A DNA stretch of 64,000 nt from Salinispora arenicola (GTDB taxonomy: Bacteria; Actinomycetota; Actinomycetes; Mycobacteriales; Micromonosporaceae). The notes under the pieces are model-generated. The model was given only the letters and a program-made list of their open reading frames with translations, had not been told where the DNA came from and searched no databases. The stretch covers positions 744,001 through 808,000 of the forward strand of contig NZ_VFOL01000001.1 of the NCBI RefSeq assembly GCF_006716065.1. Reading direction: 5' to 3'. Below are positions 9,426 to 18,391 of this stretch, piece after piece (position 1 is the stretch's first letter; every line of letters begins with the position of its first letter). A program made the position numbers and the translations under genes.

Positions 9426-11215
9426 TCGCCACAGCCGGCCACGTCGACCACGGAAAGTCGACGCTGGTGCGGGCACTGACCGGCATGGAACCCGACCGCT
9501 GGGCCGAGGAACGCCACCGTGGCATGACCATCGACCTCGGGTTCGCCTGGACCACCCTCGACGACGAGCACATGACCGCGTTCGTCGACGTGCCCGGCCA
9601 CCAGCGATTCGTGACGAACATGCTCGCCGGCGTTGGGCCGGTCTCCGCCGTCCTGTTCGTCATCGCCGCCGACGAGGGCTGGCGACGACAGTCGGCCGAG
9701 CACCTGGCGGCGCTGCAGGCCCTCGGCGTGCGCCACGGCGTCCTCGTGGTCACCCGCTGCGATCTCGCCGACCCCGGCCCGGCCATCGAGCAGGCACGCG
9801 AGCGGCTGCGCGATACCGGTCTGGCCGGAATGCCCGCGGTCGCGGTATCCGCGGCCTCCGGCCGCGGCCTCGCCGCTCTGCGCGCCGCGCTGCGCGAACT
9901 CACGCGGGCACTTCCGGCGCCCAGGCCGGGTCCGGCGAGACTCTGGGTCGATCGAACTTTCACGGTACGGGGCAGCGGCACCGTGGTCACCGGAACACTC
10001 GGGTCAGGCACCATAGCGGTCGGCGACGAACTCGTGCTCGAACCCGCAGGCCGAACCGTACAGGTCCGCGGCCTGCAGAGCCTCAAAACCAAGGTCGAAC
10101 GGGCCGAGGCGGTATCCCGGCTGGCGGTCAACCTACGCGGCCTAGGCGCCAACGAGGTTCGACGCGGACACGCACTAGTCCAGCCGGGCGCTTTCGCCCA
10201 GGTCGCCACCTTGGACGTACGGCTGGTGCGGCACCCCGACAGATTGCCATCTCATCTCGTCCTGCACGTCGGCTCCGCGGCGGTGCCTGTCCGCCTGAGG
10301 ATGCTCGGACCGCACGCCGCCCGCCTCACCCTGACCACCGCACTACCACTACACATGGGCGAGCGGGGCCTCCTGCGCGACCCAGGTGCCCAGCACATCG
10401 TCGCCGGCATCGTCATCCTCGACACCATGCCCCCGCAACTCCACGCCCGAGGCGATGCCAGACGCCGGGCCACACAACTGACGGGCATGAGCGATCGGCC
10501 CGACGCGGTTGCTGACATCGCCCGTCGAGGGGCTGTCAGGCGCGAAGCGCTCGTCACCGCAGGAGTTCTAGCCCACGAAGCCGAGGTGCCGGCAGACGTC
10601 GTCGCCGTAGGCGAGTGGCTGGTCGCCCCGGCCCTCTGGAAGACCTGGGTGTCCGCGTTGAGCGCAGCTGTCGACGAGTGGGCGGCGGCGAACCCGCTCT
10701 CACCCGGCCTCGCGCCGGAGGCGGCTGCCGGGCGGGCCGGCATCACCGACCTCCGGCTGATCGGAGCGCTGATGGCCGACGCGGGGCTCGTGCTCGGCAG
10801 CGGCGCCGTGCGCCGCAAGGATGCCAAGATCCGGTTCCCCGAACCAGTGCGCCGCGCACTCGACGTGATTCGCGCACGACTGCGTGAAGACCCGTTCGCC
10901 GCCCCCAGCGCCAAGGAACTCACACGACACCGGTTGTCCCGGCAGCACCTGGCCGCCGCAGTCAACGCGGGTCTGCTCTGCCGTCTCGCACCCGATGTAT
11001 ACCTGCTACCCGACGCGCCGGCCGAGGCGGCGCACCGACTCTCGGGCATCGATCAGCCATTCACTGTCAGCCAGGCCCGCATCGCATGGGGCACCAGCCG
11101 CCGCGTCGCGGTACCGCTTCTCGAGTACCTCGACAATCAGGGCACCACCCGACGCACGGGCAACACGCACCGGTTGTCGGGTTCCCCGTACTGTAGCTGG
11201 GCCTTTCCTCCCTGA
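9416..11215 (+). CDS. selB: selenocysteine-specific elongation factor
   Basis: A GTPase that delivers Sec-tRNA(Sec) to in-frame UGA codons next to a SECIS hairpin. The N-terminal EF-Tu-like part has G1 GHVDHGKST, the switch II motif DVPGHQRF and TRCD, followed by beta-barrel domains. The C-terminal third holds winged-helix repeats that bind SECIS RNA (RFPEPVRRALDVIRARL, FTVSQARIAWGTSRRVAVPLLEYLD). The length is 599 residues. No UGA-containing selenoprotein was recognised in this window, so the client, often formate dehydrogenase in actinomycetes, must lie elsewhere. Confidence 0.96.
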
Positions 11216-11280
11216 TCCTCAATACCACTGATGATGCGGACCACCCATTACCGCATCTGCCACTACCCGAGAGCCGGGGT

Positions 11281-11570
11281 GCCCGAGTGCTCGACATGGA
11301 CGATGTCGCCCTGTGCCGGCGTCGCCGTTACGCCACCGTCCTGATCGACGCGGTCATCCGCCAGCGCGTCGATATGCTGCCCAGCAAGACCGCAACCCTG
11401 AACCGTGGCTACGTACACACCCTGGTGTCGAGTGTGCCGGGAATCCTCCGGCGCCTACGCCGAAGCGATCCTCCGCCGCGCCCTGCCCGCAGCGGTGCAA
11501 GGTCGCGGACAGGTCGCCTCTGTGGCAGTGCGCCGCGAGGCGCTGAGCATCCGGATGGAGGTGAAAGACC
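11281..11570 (+). pseudogene. ISL3-family transposase fragments
   Basis: Three frame-broken pieces in order resemble the DDE region of ISL3 transposases: ARVLDMDDVALCRRRRYATV, then LIDAVIRQRVDMLP and TATL; then WLRTHPGVE in a second frame; then CRESSGAYAEAILRRALPAA in a third. The two ends of the transposase gene are missing. It is a dead element lying just after selB and marks the border between the Sec locus and the secreted-protein island. Confidence 0.75.
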
Positions 11571-11704
11571 ATCGTCTCCTCGCCGTCGTAGTGGCGGGGT
11601 GAAGCTGGAGGCAGCCCGAGCCGTGGCGGGAGCAGCCTCGACGAAGCCGCGACGGTCCTGCACTGCCGGATGGGCCGGGCGTGGTGAGCGAGACGGGAAG
11701 GTAG

Positions 11705-11765
11705 CGTCTTCGGCCCGACGGATCCTTCCCGCGAACACAGGAAAGGATCCGTCGGGCCGAAGACG
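11705..11765. terminator. 23-bp perfect inverted repeat
   Basis: Arms at 11705-11727 and about 11743-11765 are perfectly complementary (CGTCTTCGGCCCGACGGATC...) around a loop of about 15 bases. It lies between plus-strand transposase debris and the end of a minus-strand gene, so it may be a bidirectional terminator. Its length and perfection also fit a relic or end of a small mobile element. Confidence 0.6.
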
Positions 11766-11852
11766 TCAAGGCCAGCCCGTTTAGGCACCGCGGATGCGGC
11801 TTGGGCTCTCAGCCTCAGCCATGTCCAGCCGGCCTCGGCGAAAGTGCCCGTG

Positions 11853-12347
11853 CTATAGCCACGCCTTGCAGATACTGAGGAAGCCTCCGGTCGAGCCGCA
11901 CGAGTTGTAATAGGTCCAGCCATCCGAACAGCGGAAGTAGCCGCCACTCCCGTTCCAGACCCACGCGTTCTTCCCGTTGCAGGTGGTGTACTTGATTGAG
12001 TAGTCGTAATAGTCGCAGCCAAACGTCAGAGAATCGTCGCGGTGGTATCCGCGGCCGTTGCAGTTGGACGTACTGATGCTGCCGCCGACGCAGTTGGACC
12101 CGCTGAAGCCGGATGCGCTGCAACTCGTGTGGGTCGAGTAGGTGCTGTACCAGCCGGCACTGGCACGGCGGGCGCCGGGCAGTACACCGATGGCAGACAC
12201 GCCGACAGCCATGCCGGCACCCATTGCCGCACGGAACACGGTGCGGCGGGACGCCTTCGCTCGTTGCAGGCGCTCTCCGATCGGACTCGGGGTTGCTGCC
12301 GGTGGAGCAGAATCGGCGTCGGGAATCTTCTGGCTCAGTAGGGACAT
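11853..12347 (-). CDS. Tat-exported cysteine-rich small protein
   Basis: A 164-residue precursor. The leader is long, with a twin-arginine motif (SRRTVFRAA), a hydrophobic stretch (MGAGMAVGVSAIGVLPG) and a likely cleavage after ARRASA. The mature part of about 100 residues has eight Cys and many Tyr, Trp, Gly and Ser (SCSASGFSGSNC, FGCDYYDYSIKYTTC, YFRCSDGWTYYNSCGS, SICKAWL). GGAGAG precedes the ATG. I do not recognise the family. A long Tat leader on a small disulfide-rich chain with MauD- and MauE-like proteins nearby recalls the light chain of methylamine dehydrogenase, but no homology is visible. It is the last gene of the minus-strand run from the MauD-like gene and probably the exported product this island serves. 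Confidence 0.8.
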   Translation of the reverse strand: MSLLSQKIPDADSAPPAATPSPIGERLQRAKASRRTVFRAAMGAGMAVGVSAIGVLPGARRASAGWYSTYSTHTSCSASGFSGSNCVGGSISTSNCNGRGYHRDDSLTFGCDYYDYSIKYTTCNGKNAWVWNGSGGYFRCSDGWTYYNSCGSTGGFLSICKAWL

Positions 12348-12388
12348 ATGACTCTCCGATCTCGATGGGCTTTGCCATTCCCGGCGGA

Positions 12389-13135
12389 TCAGCCGGCCGA
12401 CCAGGTGATGCTCTGGACTTGGTCGAGGAACGTAAGGCGTGGCGTCTCGTCGCGGGCGCTGCCTTCCGGATACAGCAAGGTGACCGCCTGTAGGGAGGCA
12501 TGGACCAGGATGGGTCGACCTCCCTCGACCGCCTCTTTACGCCATACTTCACCGGAGCGCACGGTCGCGCCGCGCCACTTCGGCACGAGGCCGGCCGCAT
12601 CTACGGGAGGAAGAATTGCGAGGTAGCCGACGCCGGGCACCGGCTTGTGTACCTGCTCGTCGTAGATGCGTTCGGCGGGAATCTTGCCCACCTCGACCCG
12701 GACCCCCAGTGGGCTGTCGTGGAACGTCATTCGATCGAACCGTCGCCACGCCTGAGCGAGGGTGATGCTGGAATCGTTGACGAAGTCGAACACCTCGTGC
12801 CACCGACCCTGCCACGCCATCAGGACGCCCTCGTCGACGCTGCTGCGGGCGACGATGAAGCGGCCACCGTGTACGGACACCTCGTCGGTGACGCGGCCCT
12901 TGAGTACCCGATCGATGATCGGGCCACTGTTGCCGAGGGGGGCGACCTGGAACCTCCGTTCCTGCAGATCCGGTGACGTGCCGGGGTACTCACGCTCGGT
13001 CCGGACCCGGAAGGCACCCAGCCACGGTTCACCGAGGTCGTAGCCGGTTGCACTGATGGCGATGACCGCACCACTGGCTGTCAGAAAGCGCGGTAGCGCG
13101 TCCGGCTTGATCCTGGGAAGGATCCCTACTGACAT
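12389..13135 (-). CDS. hypothetical protein of the secreted-protein island
   Basis: A 248-residue, beta-rich protein without signal peptide or membrane span; I do not recognise it. The start at 13135 (MSVGILPRIKPDALPRF) is set by GAGAGGAG seven bases upstream; the frame stays open further upstream without support. It lies 41 bases before the Tat-exported protein and 74 bases after a membrane protein gene, so it is likely co-transcribed with both. Segments include GAVIAISATGYDLGEPWLG and FDFVNDSSITLAQAWRRFDR. A role as a cytoplasmic partner or maturation factor for the neighbouring exported protein is inference from position only. Confidence 0.7.
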   Translation of the reverse strand: MSVGILPRIKPDALPRFLTASGAVIAISATGYDLGEPWLGAFRVRTEREYPGTSPDLQERRFQVAPLGNSGPIIDRVLKGRVTDEVSVHGGRFIVARSSVDEGVLMAWQGRWHEVFDFVNDSSITLAQAWRRFDRMTFHDSPLGVRVEVGKIPAERIYDEQVHKPVPGVGYLAILPPVDAAGLVPKWRGATVRSGEVWRKEAVEGGRPILVHASLQAVTLLYPEGSARDETPRLTFLDQVQSITWSAG

Positions 13136-13209
13136 CTGTGGACTCCTCTCGTCGTTGTGGATCCGTCGGCCCGTTGACGTGCCGGACGCACACCTGTTGC
13201 CGGCGCCGG

Positions 13210-13770
13210 TCACATCTCGGCTGCCGCGATGAGAATGGGGATGACCACCACGGTGGCTGCTCCCGCTAGAACTACCCTGATAAATCGGTCGCGCTCAGCG
13301 AGGGCCATGTCCCACGCCACCACGTCGCCATGCCAGAGCCGTGACAGCGTCATCCACGCCCGTCCCGCGCCGAAGGCGAGGCCGGACAGTAGCGCGGTCG
13401 GCCATCCGGCGAGGAGTAGGACGCAGAGCAGGAGCACATGCGGCAGACCCGACGTCATGAAGGTCCGCACCCCGGTGCCCATCTCGAAGCCGAACTGCAG
13501 TGCACCGATCTGCTCGCCATCCTGAATAATCGACTGAGGCACCTGGCGGGCGTTCTGCGGCAGCGACAGTGTGAACAGGCCTACCTCCTGCGCCGCGACG
13601 GCCAACAGCAGCGCGACGATCAGTACGACAGCGACGATCGGTGTGATCACCGGGCGGAACAGTGATCCGACCACGACCGCGACGAGACCGGAGGTTACTC
13701 CGCCAGCGAGCAGGCCTCCGCTGAACCACCACCGTGCGTTTCCTCGCCAGACCGACGAGCTCAGCAGCAT
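13210..13770 (-). CDS. polytopic membrane protein
   Basis: A 186-residue protein with about four or five hydrophobic spans (WFSGGLLAGGVTSGLVAVVV, ITPIVAVVLIVALLLAVAAQ, GLPHVLLLCVLLLAGWPTA, FIRVVLAGAATVVVIPILI). No Cys pair for a DsbD-like function is present. It is the third gene after the MauD-like thioredoxin in one run of closely spaced minus-strand genes. Function unknown; its position suggests membrane support for processing or export of the Cys-rich product. Confidence 0.7.
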   Translation of the reverse strand: MLLSSSVWRGNARWWFSGGLLAGGVTSGLVAVVVGSLFRPVITPIVAVVLIVALLLAVAAQEVGLFTLSLPQNARQVPQSIIQDGEQIGALQFGFEMGTGVRTFMTSGLPHVLLLCVLLLAGWPTALLSGLAFGAGRAWMTLSRLWHGDVVAWDMALAERDRFIRVVLAGAATVVVIPILIAAAEM

Positions 13771-13785
13771 CGCTGAGTTGAAGCT

Positions 13786-13989
13786 TCAAACGGATCCGGA
13801 GATCGAGAAGCCTGCGGTCAATGCCAGTACCACCCAGGCGATTACCGGGAGAGATGCGTTGGCGAGGGTGGCCGCTGATGCGGCGATTCCGGCCGCCGCC
13901 AGCACGATCGCGGTCAGTACCGGATGAGTCAGTCGGGCGACCAGGTGGTCTCGTGACGGGAGACCGAGCCGTGTCGGCAGAGATTTCAC
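13786..13989 (-). CDS. small two-span membrane protein
   Basis: 67 residues: a basic N-terminus (MKSLPTRLGLPSRDHLVARL) followed by two hydrophobic spans (VLTAIVLAAAGIAASAATLA and VIAWVVLALTAGFSISGSV). The GTG start overlaps the stop of the MauD-like gene (GTGA), a sign of coupled translation that supports a real gene despite its size. It is followed 15 bases later by the next membrane protein gene. No family recognised. Confidence 0.6.
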   Translation of the reverse strand: MKSLPTRLGLPSRDHLVARLTHPVLTAIVLAAAGIAASAATLANASLPVIAWVVLALTAGFSISGSV

Positions 13990-14486
13990 TTTGCCTCCAC
14001 CAGCCGGGCACCCACCACATGCTCGAAGACCCCGTTCAGTGCTGCCTCAGACCCGACCGGCTCAGCCAGGAGCACAGTGCCGGCGGCGTCGGTCATCACG
14101 AGGGCGGGACGCCATCCAGGATCTGCCGCGTGGTACGCGGCGCTGTCGGCGACCTTGCGCACTCGAGCTGGGGCGTCGTATGTAGTTCCGGCGTCGTACG
14201 AGAGCATGACTATGTCGAGGTCGGCAGGTGCCTTGGCGGCCAGCCGACCGAAGGCGGGAGCCACCTCGGCGCACACAGTGCATGTTTCATCGACGAGTAG
14301 CAGCAGTGCGAAGGATGTTCCGGCCTGAGGTCGGATCGACTCCGGAACGCGACGAACGGTCGTCGCCCCCGTGTTTCGGAGCGTGACTTGTAGGTCGCGC
14401 AGCTGACGGAGCATTCCTGCCAGTCCGAAGGCCATGACGAGAATGACCAGCCAAGCGAGAACCACCACTGCCCATATCAGTTCCAC
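13986..14486 (-). CDS. membrane-anchored MauD/TlpA-like thioredoxin-fold protein
   Basis: 166 residues: an N-terminal span (LIWAVVVLAWLVILVMAFGLAG) anchors an extracytoplasmic thioredoxin-like domain with the active-site pair C-T-V-C in LLLVDETCTVCAEVAPAF. MauD-type proteins handle disulfide formation of periplasmic Cys-rich partners in methylamine dehydrogenase maturation; that is family knowledge, the role here is inference. The GTG start has GAGAGAGGG five bases upstream. It heads a five-gene minus-strand run ending in the Tat-exported Cys-rich protein, its obvious candidate substrate. Confidence 0.78.
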   Translation of the reverse strand: MELIWAVVVLAWLVILVMAFGLAGMLRQLRDLQVTLRNTGATTVRRVPESIRPQAGTSFALLLLVDETCTVCAEVAPAFGRLAAKAPADLDIVMLSYDAGTTYDAPARVRKVADSAAYHAADPGWRPALVMTDAAGTVLLAEPVGSEAALNGVFEHVVGARLVEAK

Positions 14487-14628
14487 TTCTGCCCTCTCTC
14501 CATGGAGGTCGATCCCTGCCGTGAAGAGCAGTGTCGCGAGGGCTGGGGGCGCTGTCAGCAGTACGGCGGAGGCATCTTGCTGCCAGGCAGTAAGGTGCCT
14601 CCGCGGACAGGTGTGGGAATGGGCAGCC

Positions 14629-15759
14629 TTAGGTGGCGCCGGGTGACCTGATGACCGCCTCTTGGGGTAGCGTGGTGATCTCCCGGAGGTGTCCGTCCGG
14701 CTGGACGGCTATGAGCGTGGTTGCCTGCTGACCTGTCAGGGTCTCCACCTTGCCGAACAGGACATCGGATCCATCCGATCCGACCACGTACCAGTATTGG
14801 AACCGGTTGTCCCGGGACGGGATGTCCTGGCGGTCGGTAATCTCTCCGGCGGCGTTGACCCGAAGCACGGCCGTGGGGTCGGGCCCCTCGCCGGGATAGG
14901 TGGCAACGACCAGCGAGTATCCGCCGCCAACGGCGGGGTGCACGGCGTTGTGCCACACCACCGTCTCGGTGGTGTCGAGCCATCGGGTCGCGTCGACGTC
15001 AATCGTGCGTGCTGCCGTTCCGGTGCCGGTAGTGAGGGTGATTCGAGTGCTACGTTGCCGGCTCGGGCCGAGTAGGTCCGGCGTCGTGAGGACCTCACCG
15101 GTCGGCAGTACCCCGACGATGAGGTCCTCCTCAGCGACGTCTGCCGTGGTGCGGGTGCCGGTGCCGAGTTGCAGCACCGTGTACGTGTTGTCCTGCCCAT
15201 CGTGGTAGTCCCTGAGCAGTATCCGGGACGAGTCCACCGACCAGGTCAAGACGCCAACCCGACGCTGCGGCCCGGACGAAGCGACCGTCCAGACGCGGTC
15301 GCCGGTCAGATCGCGTATCTTCATGTCTCGGCCCGCCGGGTAGCTGAGCCACCGGCCGTCTGGGGAGAGCGATGTGCCGATCGCGGTCATGCCGACATCG
15401 TCCGAGGGCACGAGGTGGTGGGCGCCGGTGGTCAGCACGACACGGGTCGAGCAGTCCCGACACGGCGCGTACACCAATGTGGCGGTACCGACCGCGGTCG
15501 TGGGTAGGGGCGTTGCGGCCGCCGGTGCTTGGGCTGACGCGGTGACATCGGGGCCGAGGGTCTGCAAGGGTGGAGGGTCCAGATTCGGGCGTACCACGAG
15601 GACGGTGCCGATCGCGACCGCGATAGTCAGCACCGCCGGCAGCGCCAGGGTCCTGGTTCGCCGGCGGCGACGCGCGACAGCGATTGCCCGTTCGGGGTCT
15701 GCGTAGCTACCGGCCTCCTCGGCGAGCGCACGGTAGGCGCTGCGGAATTGCTCGGTCAT
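14629..15759 (-). CDS. membrane-anchored beta-propeller-like protein, sigma partner
   Basis: 376 residues: a cytoplasmic N-terminus of about 30 residues (MTEQFRSAYRALAEEAGSYA), one membrane span (TLALPAVLTIAVAIGTVLVV), then an outside domain with PD40/WD40-like strands (SLSPDGRWLSYPAGRD, LTWSVDSSRILLRDY). Its ATG overlaps the stop of the sigma-factor gene (ATGA). In actinomycetes SigE-family sigma genes are often followed by such a protein, which may act as a regulator sensing outside the membrane; no zinc anti-sigma (HxxxCxxC) motif is present. Upstream in-frame starts would run inside the sigma gene and are rejected. Confidence 0.78.
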   Translation of the reverse strand: MTEQFRSAYRALAEEAGSYADPERAIAVARRRRRTRTLALPAVLTIAVAIGTVLVVRPNLDPPPLQTLGPDVTASAQAPAAATPLPTTAVGTATLVYAPCRDCSTRVVLTTGAHHLVPSDDVGMTAIGTSLSPDGRWLSYPAGRDMKIRDLTGDRVWTVASSGPQRRVGVLTWSVDSSRILLRDYHDGQDNTYTVLQLGTGTRTTADVAEEDLIVGVLPTGEVLTTPDLLGPSRQRSTRITLTTGTGTAARTIDVDATRWLDTTETVVWHNAVHPAVGGGYSLVVATYPGEGPDPTAVLRVNAAGEITDRQDIPSRDNRFQYWYVVGSDGSDVLFGKVETLTGQQATTLIAVQPDGHLREITTLPQEAVIRSPGAT

Positions 15760-16283
15760 CTTTGTGCCTCCGATGTGGGGTGCGAATCCAACAGGTGCGC
15801 AGGCTGTTTTCGAAGGCGTACGAGTGCATCGTGCGTGTGGCGCTTGACCGTGCCCACCGAACACCGCAGTAGTCGAGCGGTGTCGACCTCCGACAGGTCT
15901 TCGTAGTACCGCAGGTACAGCACTGCCCGCTGACGGGGCGGGAGCCACGCCAGGAGGCGAGCCAGCGCGGCCTGTTGGGTCACGTGGTCGGCGACGTCGG
16001 CCCCGCCCGGCCTGTCCGGCACGCTGGCGGTTGGTAGCTCGATCGGGCGCCGCCGTCGATACCACGAACGTAGCTGGTTCACCATGACAGTTCGGACGTA
16101 GGCCTCGGGGCGGCCGTCGCGCTCGATCCGCCGCCAGTGCCGCACGGTCCTGGTCAGGGCCTCCTGCAGGAGGTCCTCGGCTGCCTGATGGTCACCAGTC
16201 AGTAGGTAGGCGGCCCGGGAGAGTGCCTGTCCCCGCGACAGAACGAACTCCCGAAACCCCGCGTACTGGTCCTGACCCGCCAT
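15756..16283 (-). CDS. SigE-family RNA polymerase sigma factor (ECF)
   Basis: 175 residues with sigma region 2 (FVLSRGQALSRAAYLLTGDH, AEDLLQEALTRTVRHWRRI) and region 4 (LPPRQRAVLYLRYYEDLSEV, RLLRCSVGTVKRHTHDALVRL). It is an extracytoplasmic-function type sigma factor of the actinomycete SigE group. It is translationally coupled to the downstream membrane beta-propeller protein. It stands between the lipoprotein and MauD-like genes, so it may control the secreted-protein island; this is inference. Confidence 0.92.
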   Translation of the reverse strand: MAGQDQYAGFREFVLSRGQALSRAAYLLTGDHQAAEDLLQEALTRTVRHWRRIERDGRPEAYVRTVMVNQLRSWYRRRRPIELPTASVPDRPGGADVADHVTQQAALARLLAWLPPRQRAVLYLRYYEDLSEVDTARLLRCSVGTVKRHTHDALVRLRKQPAHLLDSHPTSEAQR

Positions 16284-16381
16284 CTCCGGCCCCCTGCCCG
16301 CATCCGTTACCTGTCTAACGCCCGCCGACGGGGTGAAGGTTGAGTACTCTGACTACCCGAACGGAAGTCCGTTGAAGATCG

Positions 16382-17242
16382 TCACTTCTCGCCTGTGAGG
16401 TAGCGGTCCATGTACTCCTGGTGCACCTCGGTCACCACTGGGTAGAGCACCTTGCCGCACTCCCAGTCCGCGACCGCCGCCTTGATCTCCGCCTGCTGGA
16501 TCTGCCTGAGCCGTACGCGCTGCTCACCGGTGAGGACCGAGTCCAGTCGCACCCCGGACGAGTCCTTTCCAGCTTGGACGAGCGTGGCGACATGGCTTTC
16601 GTAGGCCGTCCGATACGGAACCGTATCCTCGAAGAACCGGCTGCTGAGGTCCTCGCCCGTCGAGCCGCGATAGCCCTTCTCCGCAATGCACCGGGAGTAG
16701 GCGTCCCGCGCGGCGGCGATTCGCGGATCGGCGTTCGCCCGGTCGCTGACCGCCGTGATCTCCTCCCCTTCCTCCAACGGACCCCGCATGACGCCAGGTG
16801 GATCTCCCACTTCGGCACGGACCCGTTCCGCGCACGCCGCCTTTTCCCGGCTGTAGACGCGCCGGGCGCCGACCGACAACGACTGCGCGATCCGCACGTT
16901 CGGGTCGATCCTGCTCGTACCCGTCGCCTGATAGTCGATCAGCGTCGAGAGCCCGAAGCCGTACTGCCGGGCGAACGCCTCGTCGGACAGCCCGAGGCTC
17001 AACTTCGGCTCACCCGCCGGAATGTAGGGTATGAACTCGAGGCCGTTCTGCTTCATGCACGCGACCATGACATCGTTGGCCCGACGGTGATAGTCGGAGA
17101 CATCCGACGCTTCGTAGCCGGGCCGCGCTGCGGCCAGCTTCCCGCGTGTGTCCGACGGCGTCGCCGACGGTGTTGCTCCCGTATCCGACGCGCACGCCGA
17201 CACGGTCACCGTGAGGGCCAAGAGCAGGCATCGGCCCAGCAT
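16382..17242 (-). CDS. lipoprotein
   Basis: 286 residues from the ATG at 17242. The leader MLGRCLLLALTVTVSAC ends in a lipobox (VSAC), so the mature protein is lipid-anchored outside the membrane; upstream in-frame codons are rejected because the signal peptide begins here. The mature part is charged and helical with paired Cys positions (VACMKQNGLEF, KAACAERVRAEV, YSRCIAEKGYRG, WECGKVLYP). Lipoproteins of this kind are often found beside peptidoglycan-binding adaptor / ABC exporter operons in actinomycetes, as here. Function unknown. Confidence 0.8.
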   Translation of the reverse strand: MLGRCLLLALTVTVSACASDTGATPSATPSDTRGKLAAARPGYEASDVSDYHRRANDVMVACMKQNGLEFIPYIPAGEPKLSLGLSDEAFARQYGFGLSTLIDYQATGTSRIDPNVRIAQSLSVGARRVYSREKAACAERVRAEVGDPPGVMRGPLEEGEEITAVSDRANADPRIAAARDAYSRCIAEKGYRGSTGEDLSSRFFEDTVPYRTAYESHVATLVQAGKDSSGVRLDSVLTGEQRVRLRQIQQAEIKAAVADWECGKVLYPVVTEVHQEYMDRYLTGEK

Positions 17243-17340
17243 GGGTGCCCGCCCACGGGTCCCGTCTCGCGTGGGAACGGTCCGGGCGACCGTCTGCCGC
17301 GGCGATCGCCGGGGCCGAGTTCGAGGCCGGAAGCCCACCC

Positions 17341-17784
17341 TCAGAACCCCCACGTGTTTCTCCTGCCGGTACTGCGGTACGTCGTGGCGAGTTCGATCTC
17401 GGCCGACGAGTTGCTCTGCCTGTCCCAGAAGGTGTAGTTGGCATACGACCCCGTGGTGCAGGCCTGTCCGTGGGTCGATCGAGTGGTGTCGTAGAAGTAT
17501 GTGTAGGCGCAGCTGCCGTCGGAGAGCGAGTCCTTGACCTTGCCGCGGTACTCGCTGTCGCCGTCACAGGTGCTTCCGTACTGGGTCGTCTCGTAGGCGA
17601 TCTCGACGCCGTTCGAATTGCTCAGCCGGATGTACGTGGGATTGTTTCGGCCGACGCAGTCGGCGTTCGCCGGCGCCACCGGTACCGACACCGCGACCGC
17701 GGAGGCCGCAACCGTGGCCAGGGTGGTGAGCACCGAGTTCAGTCTCCGGTTCCGGTGGACACCGTCACGCATGGACCAGTTCAT
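17341..17784 (-). CDS. secreted small protein with four cysteines
   Basis: A 147-residue precursor with a Sec-type signal peptide (basic MNWSMRDGVHRNRRL, core TTLATVAASAVAVSVPVA, cleavage after PANA). The mature part of about 106 residues starts DCVGRNN and holds four Cys (DCVG, STCDGD, GSCAYT, QACTTG), room for two disulfides. GAGGAGG five bases before the ATG predicts strong translation. It directly follows the MauE-like gene (10-base gap) and precedes the lipoprotein. I do not recognise the family. It could be a bacteriocin-like or enzyme-inhibitor-like product, or a second exported client of the MauD/MauE pair. Confidence 0.75.
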   Translation of the reverse strand: MNWSMRDGVHRNRRLNSVLTTLATVAASAVAVSVPVAPANADCVGRNNPTYIRLSNSNGVEIAYETTQYGSTCDGDSEYRGKVKDSLSDGSCAYTYFYDTTRSTHGQACTTGSYANYTFWDRQSNSSAEIELATTYRSTGRRNTWGF

Positions 17785-17794
17785 CTGAACCTCC

Positions 17795-18391
17795 TCAGGA
17801 CAGGCGTCCGGCGGGCCGTCGCCCGTCGGCCGATGTGGTGGACGTGGCGTCGAATGGCAGATCCGTTGACGTACGGGTGGCTAGCACGGCGGGCAGTGCC
17901 CAGGCCAGCACGGCGACGCATATCGAGGCGGCCAGTACGATCGGGAGGACCGCCGGCACGACGGGTGGCGCGAGCGCGACAGTGACCGCCGAACCGGCAG
18001 AGCTGGTGGTGAAGACCACGTTGCGGAGCACGACGGCACTGTTGACCGGCTCGGGGCCGGAGAAGCATCCGCAGGGCGCAGCCGGGGTGGATCGCCGTAC
18101 CCGCCGGGTGTAGAGGGTGAAGCCCAGGTACGTCAGCGCCTGGGCAATGCACGCGGCGGTGCCGACCGGCGCCGGACCCAAGATCGTCGCGACCACGGCG
18201 AGGCCGACCGTGAGCTCCACTGAAGGCAGCAGGGCCGCCATCGGTGCACGGGACCACTCGGGCAGCTGACGTTGGACGGCCAGAACTACGCGGAGGCCAC
18301 GCCGGTCGCGTAGATGTAGCAGACCCGCCGTGGCGAGCAGCAGTGCCCCTCCGAGCGTGACGGACGAAGCCGCCAATGCCACCGCGACCAT
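17795..18391 (-). CDS. MauE/DoxX-like redox membrane protein
   Basis: 198 residues with four or five membrane spans and a conserved outside Cys motif CGCFSGPEP, the hallmark of MauE-like proteins related to DsbB/VKOR-type electron carriers. MauE works with MauD to form disulfides in exported proteins. The ATG at 18391 is preferred (GGAGGAG nearby) over one 11 codons upstream. It is the first gene of a minus-strand run continuing with a secreted Cys protein and the lipoprotein. The MauD-like partner lies 3.3 kb away on the same strand. Confidence 0.75.
   Translation of the reverse strand: MVAVALAASSVTLGGALLLATAGLLHLRDRRGLRVVLAVQRQLPEWSRAPMAALLPSVELTVGLAVVATILGPAPVGTAACIAQALTYLGFTLYTRRVRRSTPAAPCGCFSGPEPVNSAVVLRNVVFTTSSAGSAVTVALAPPVVPAVLPIVLAASICVAVLAWALPAVLATRTSTDLPFDATSTTSADGRRPAGRLS

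Noticed and set aside
13986..14486. Possible selenoprotein version of the thioredoxin-like gene
   Set aside because: The active site is an ordinary C-T-V-C with no in-frame TGA.
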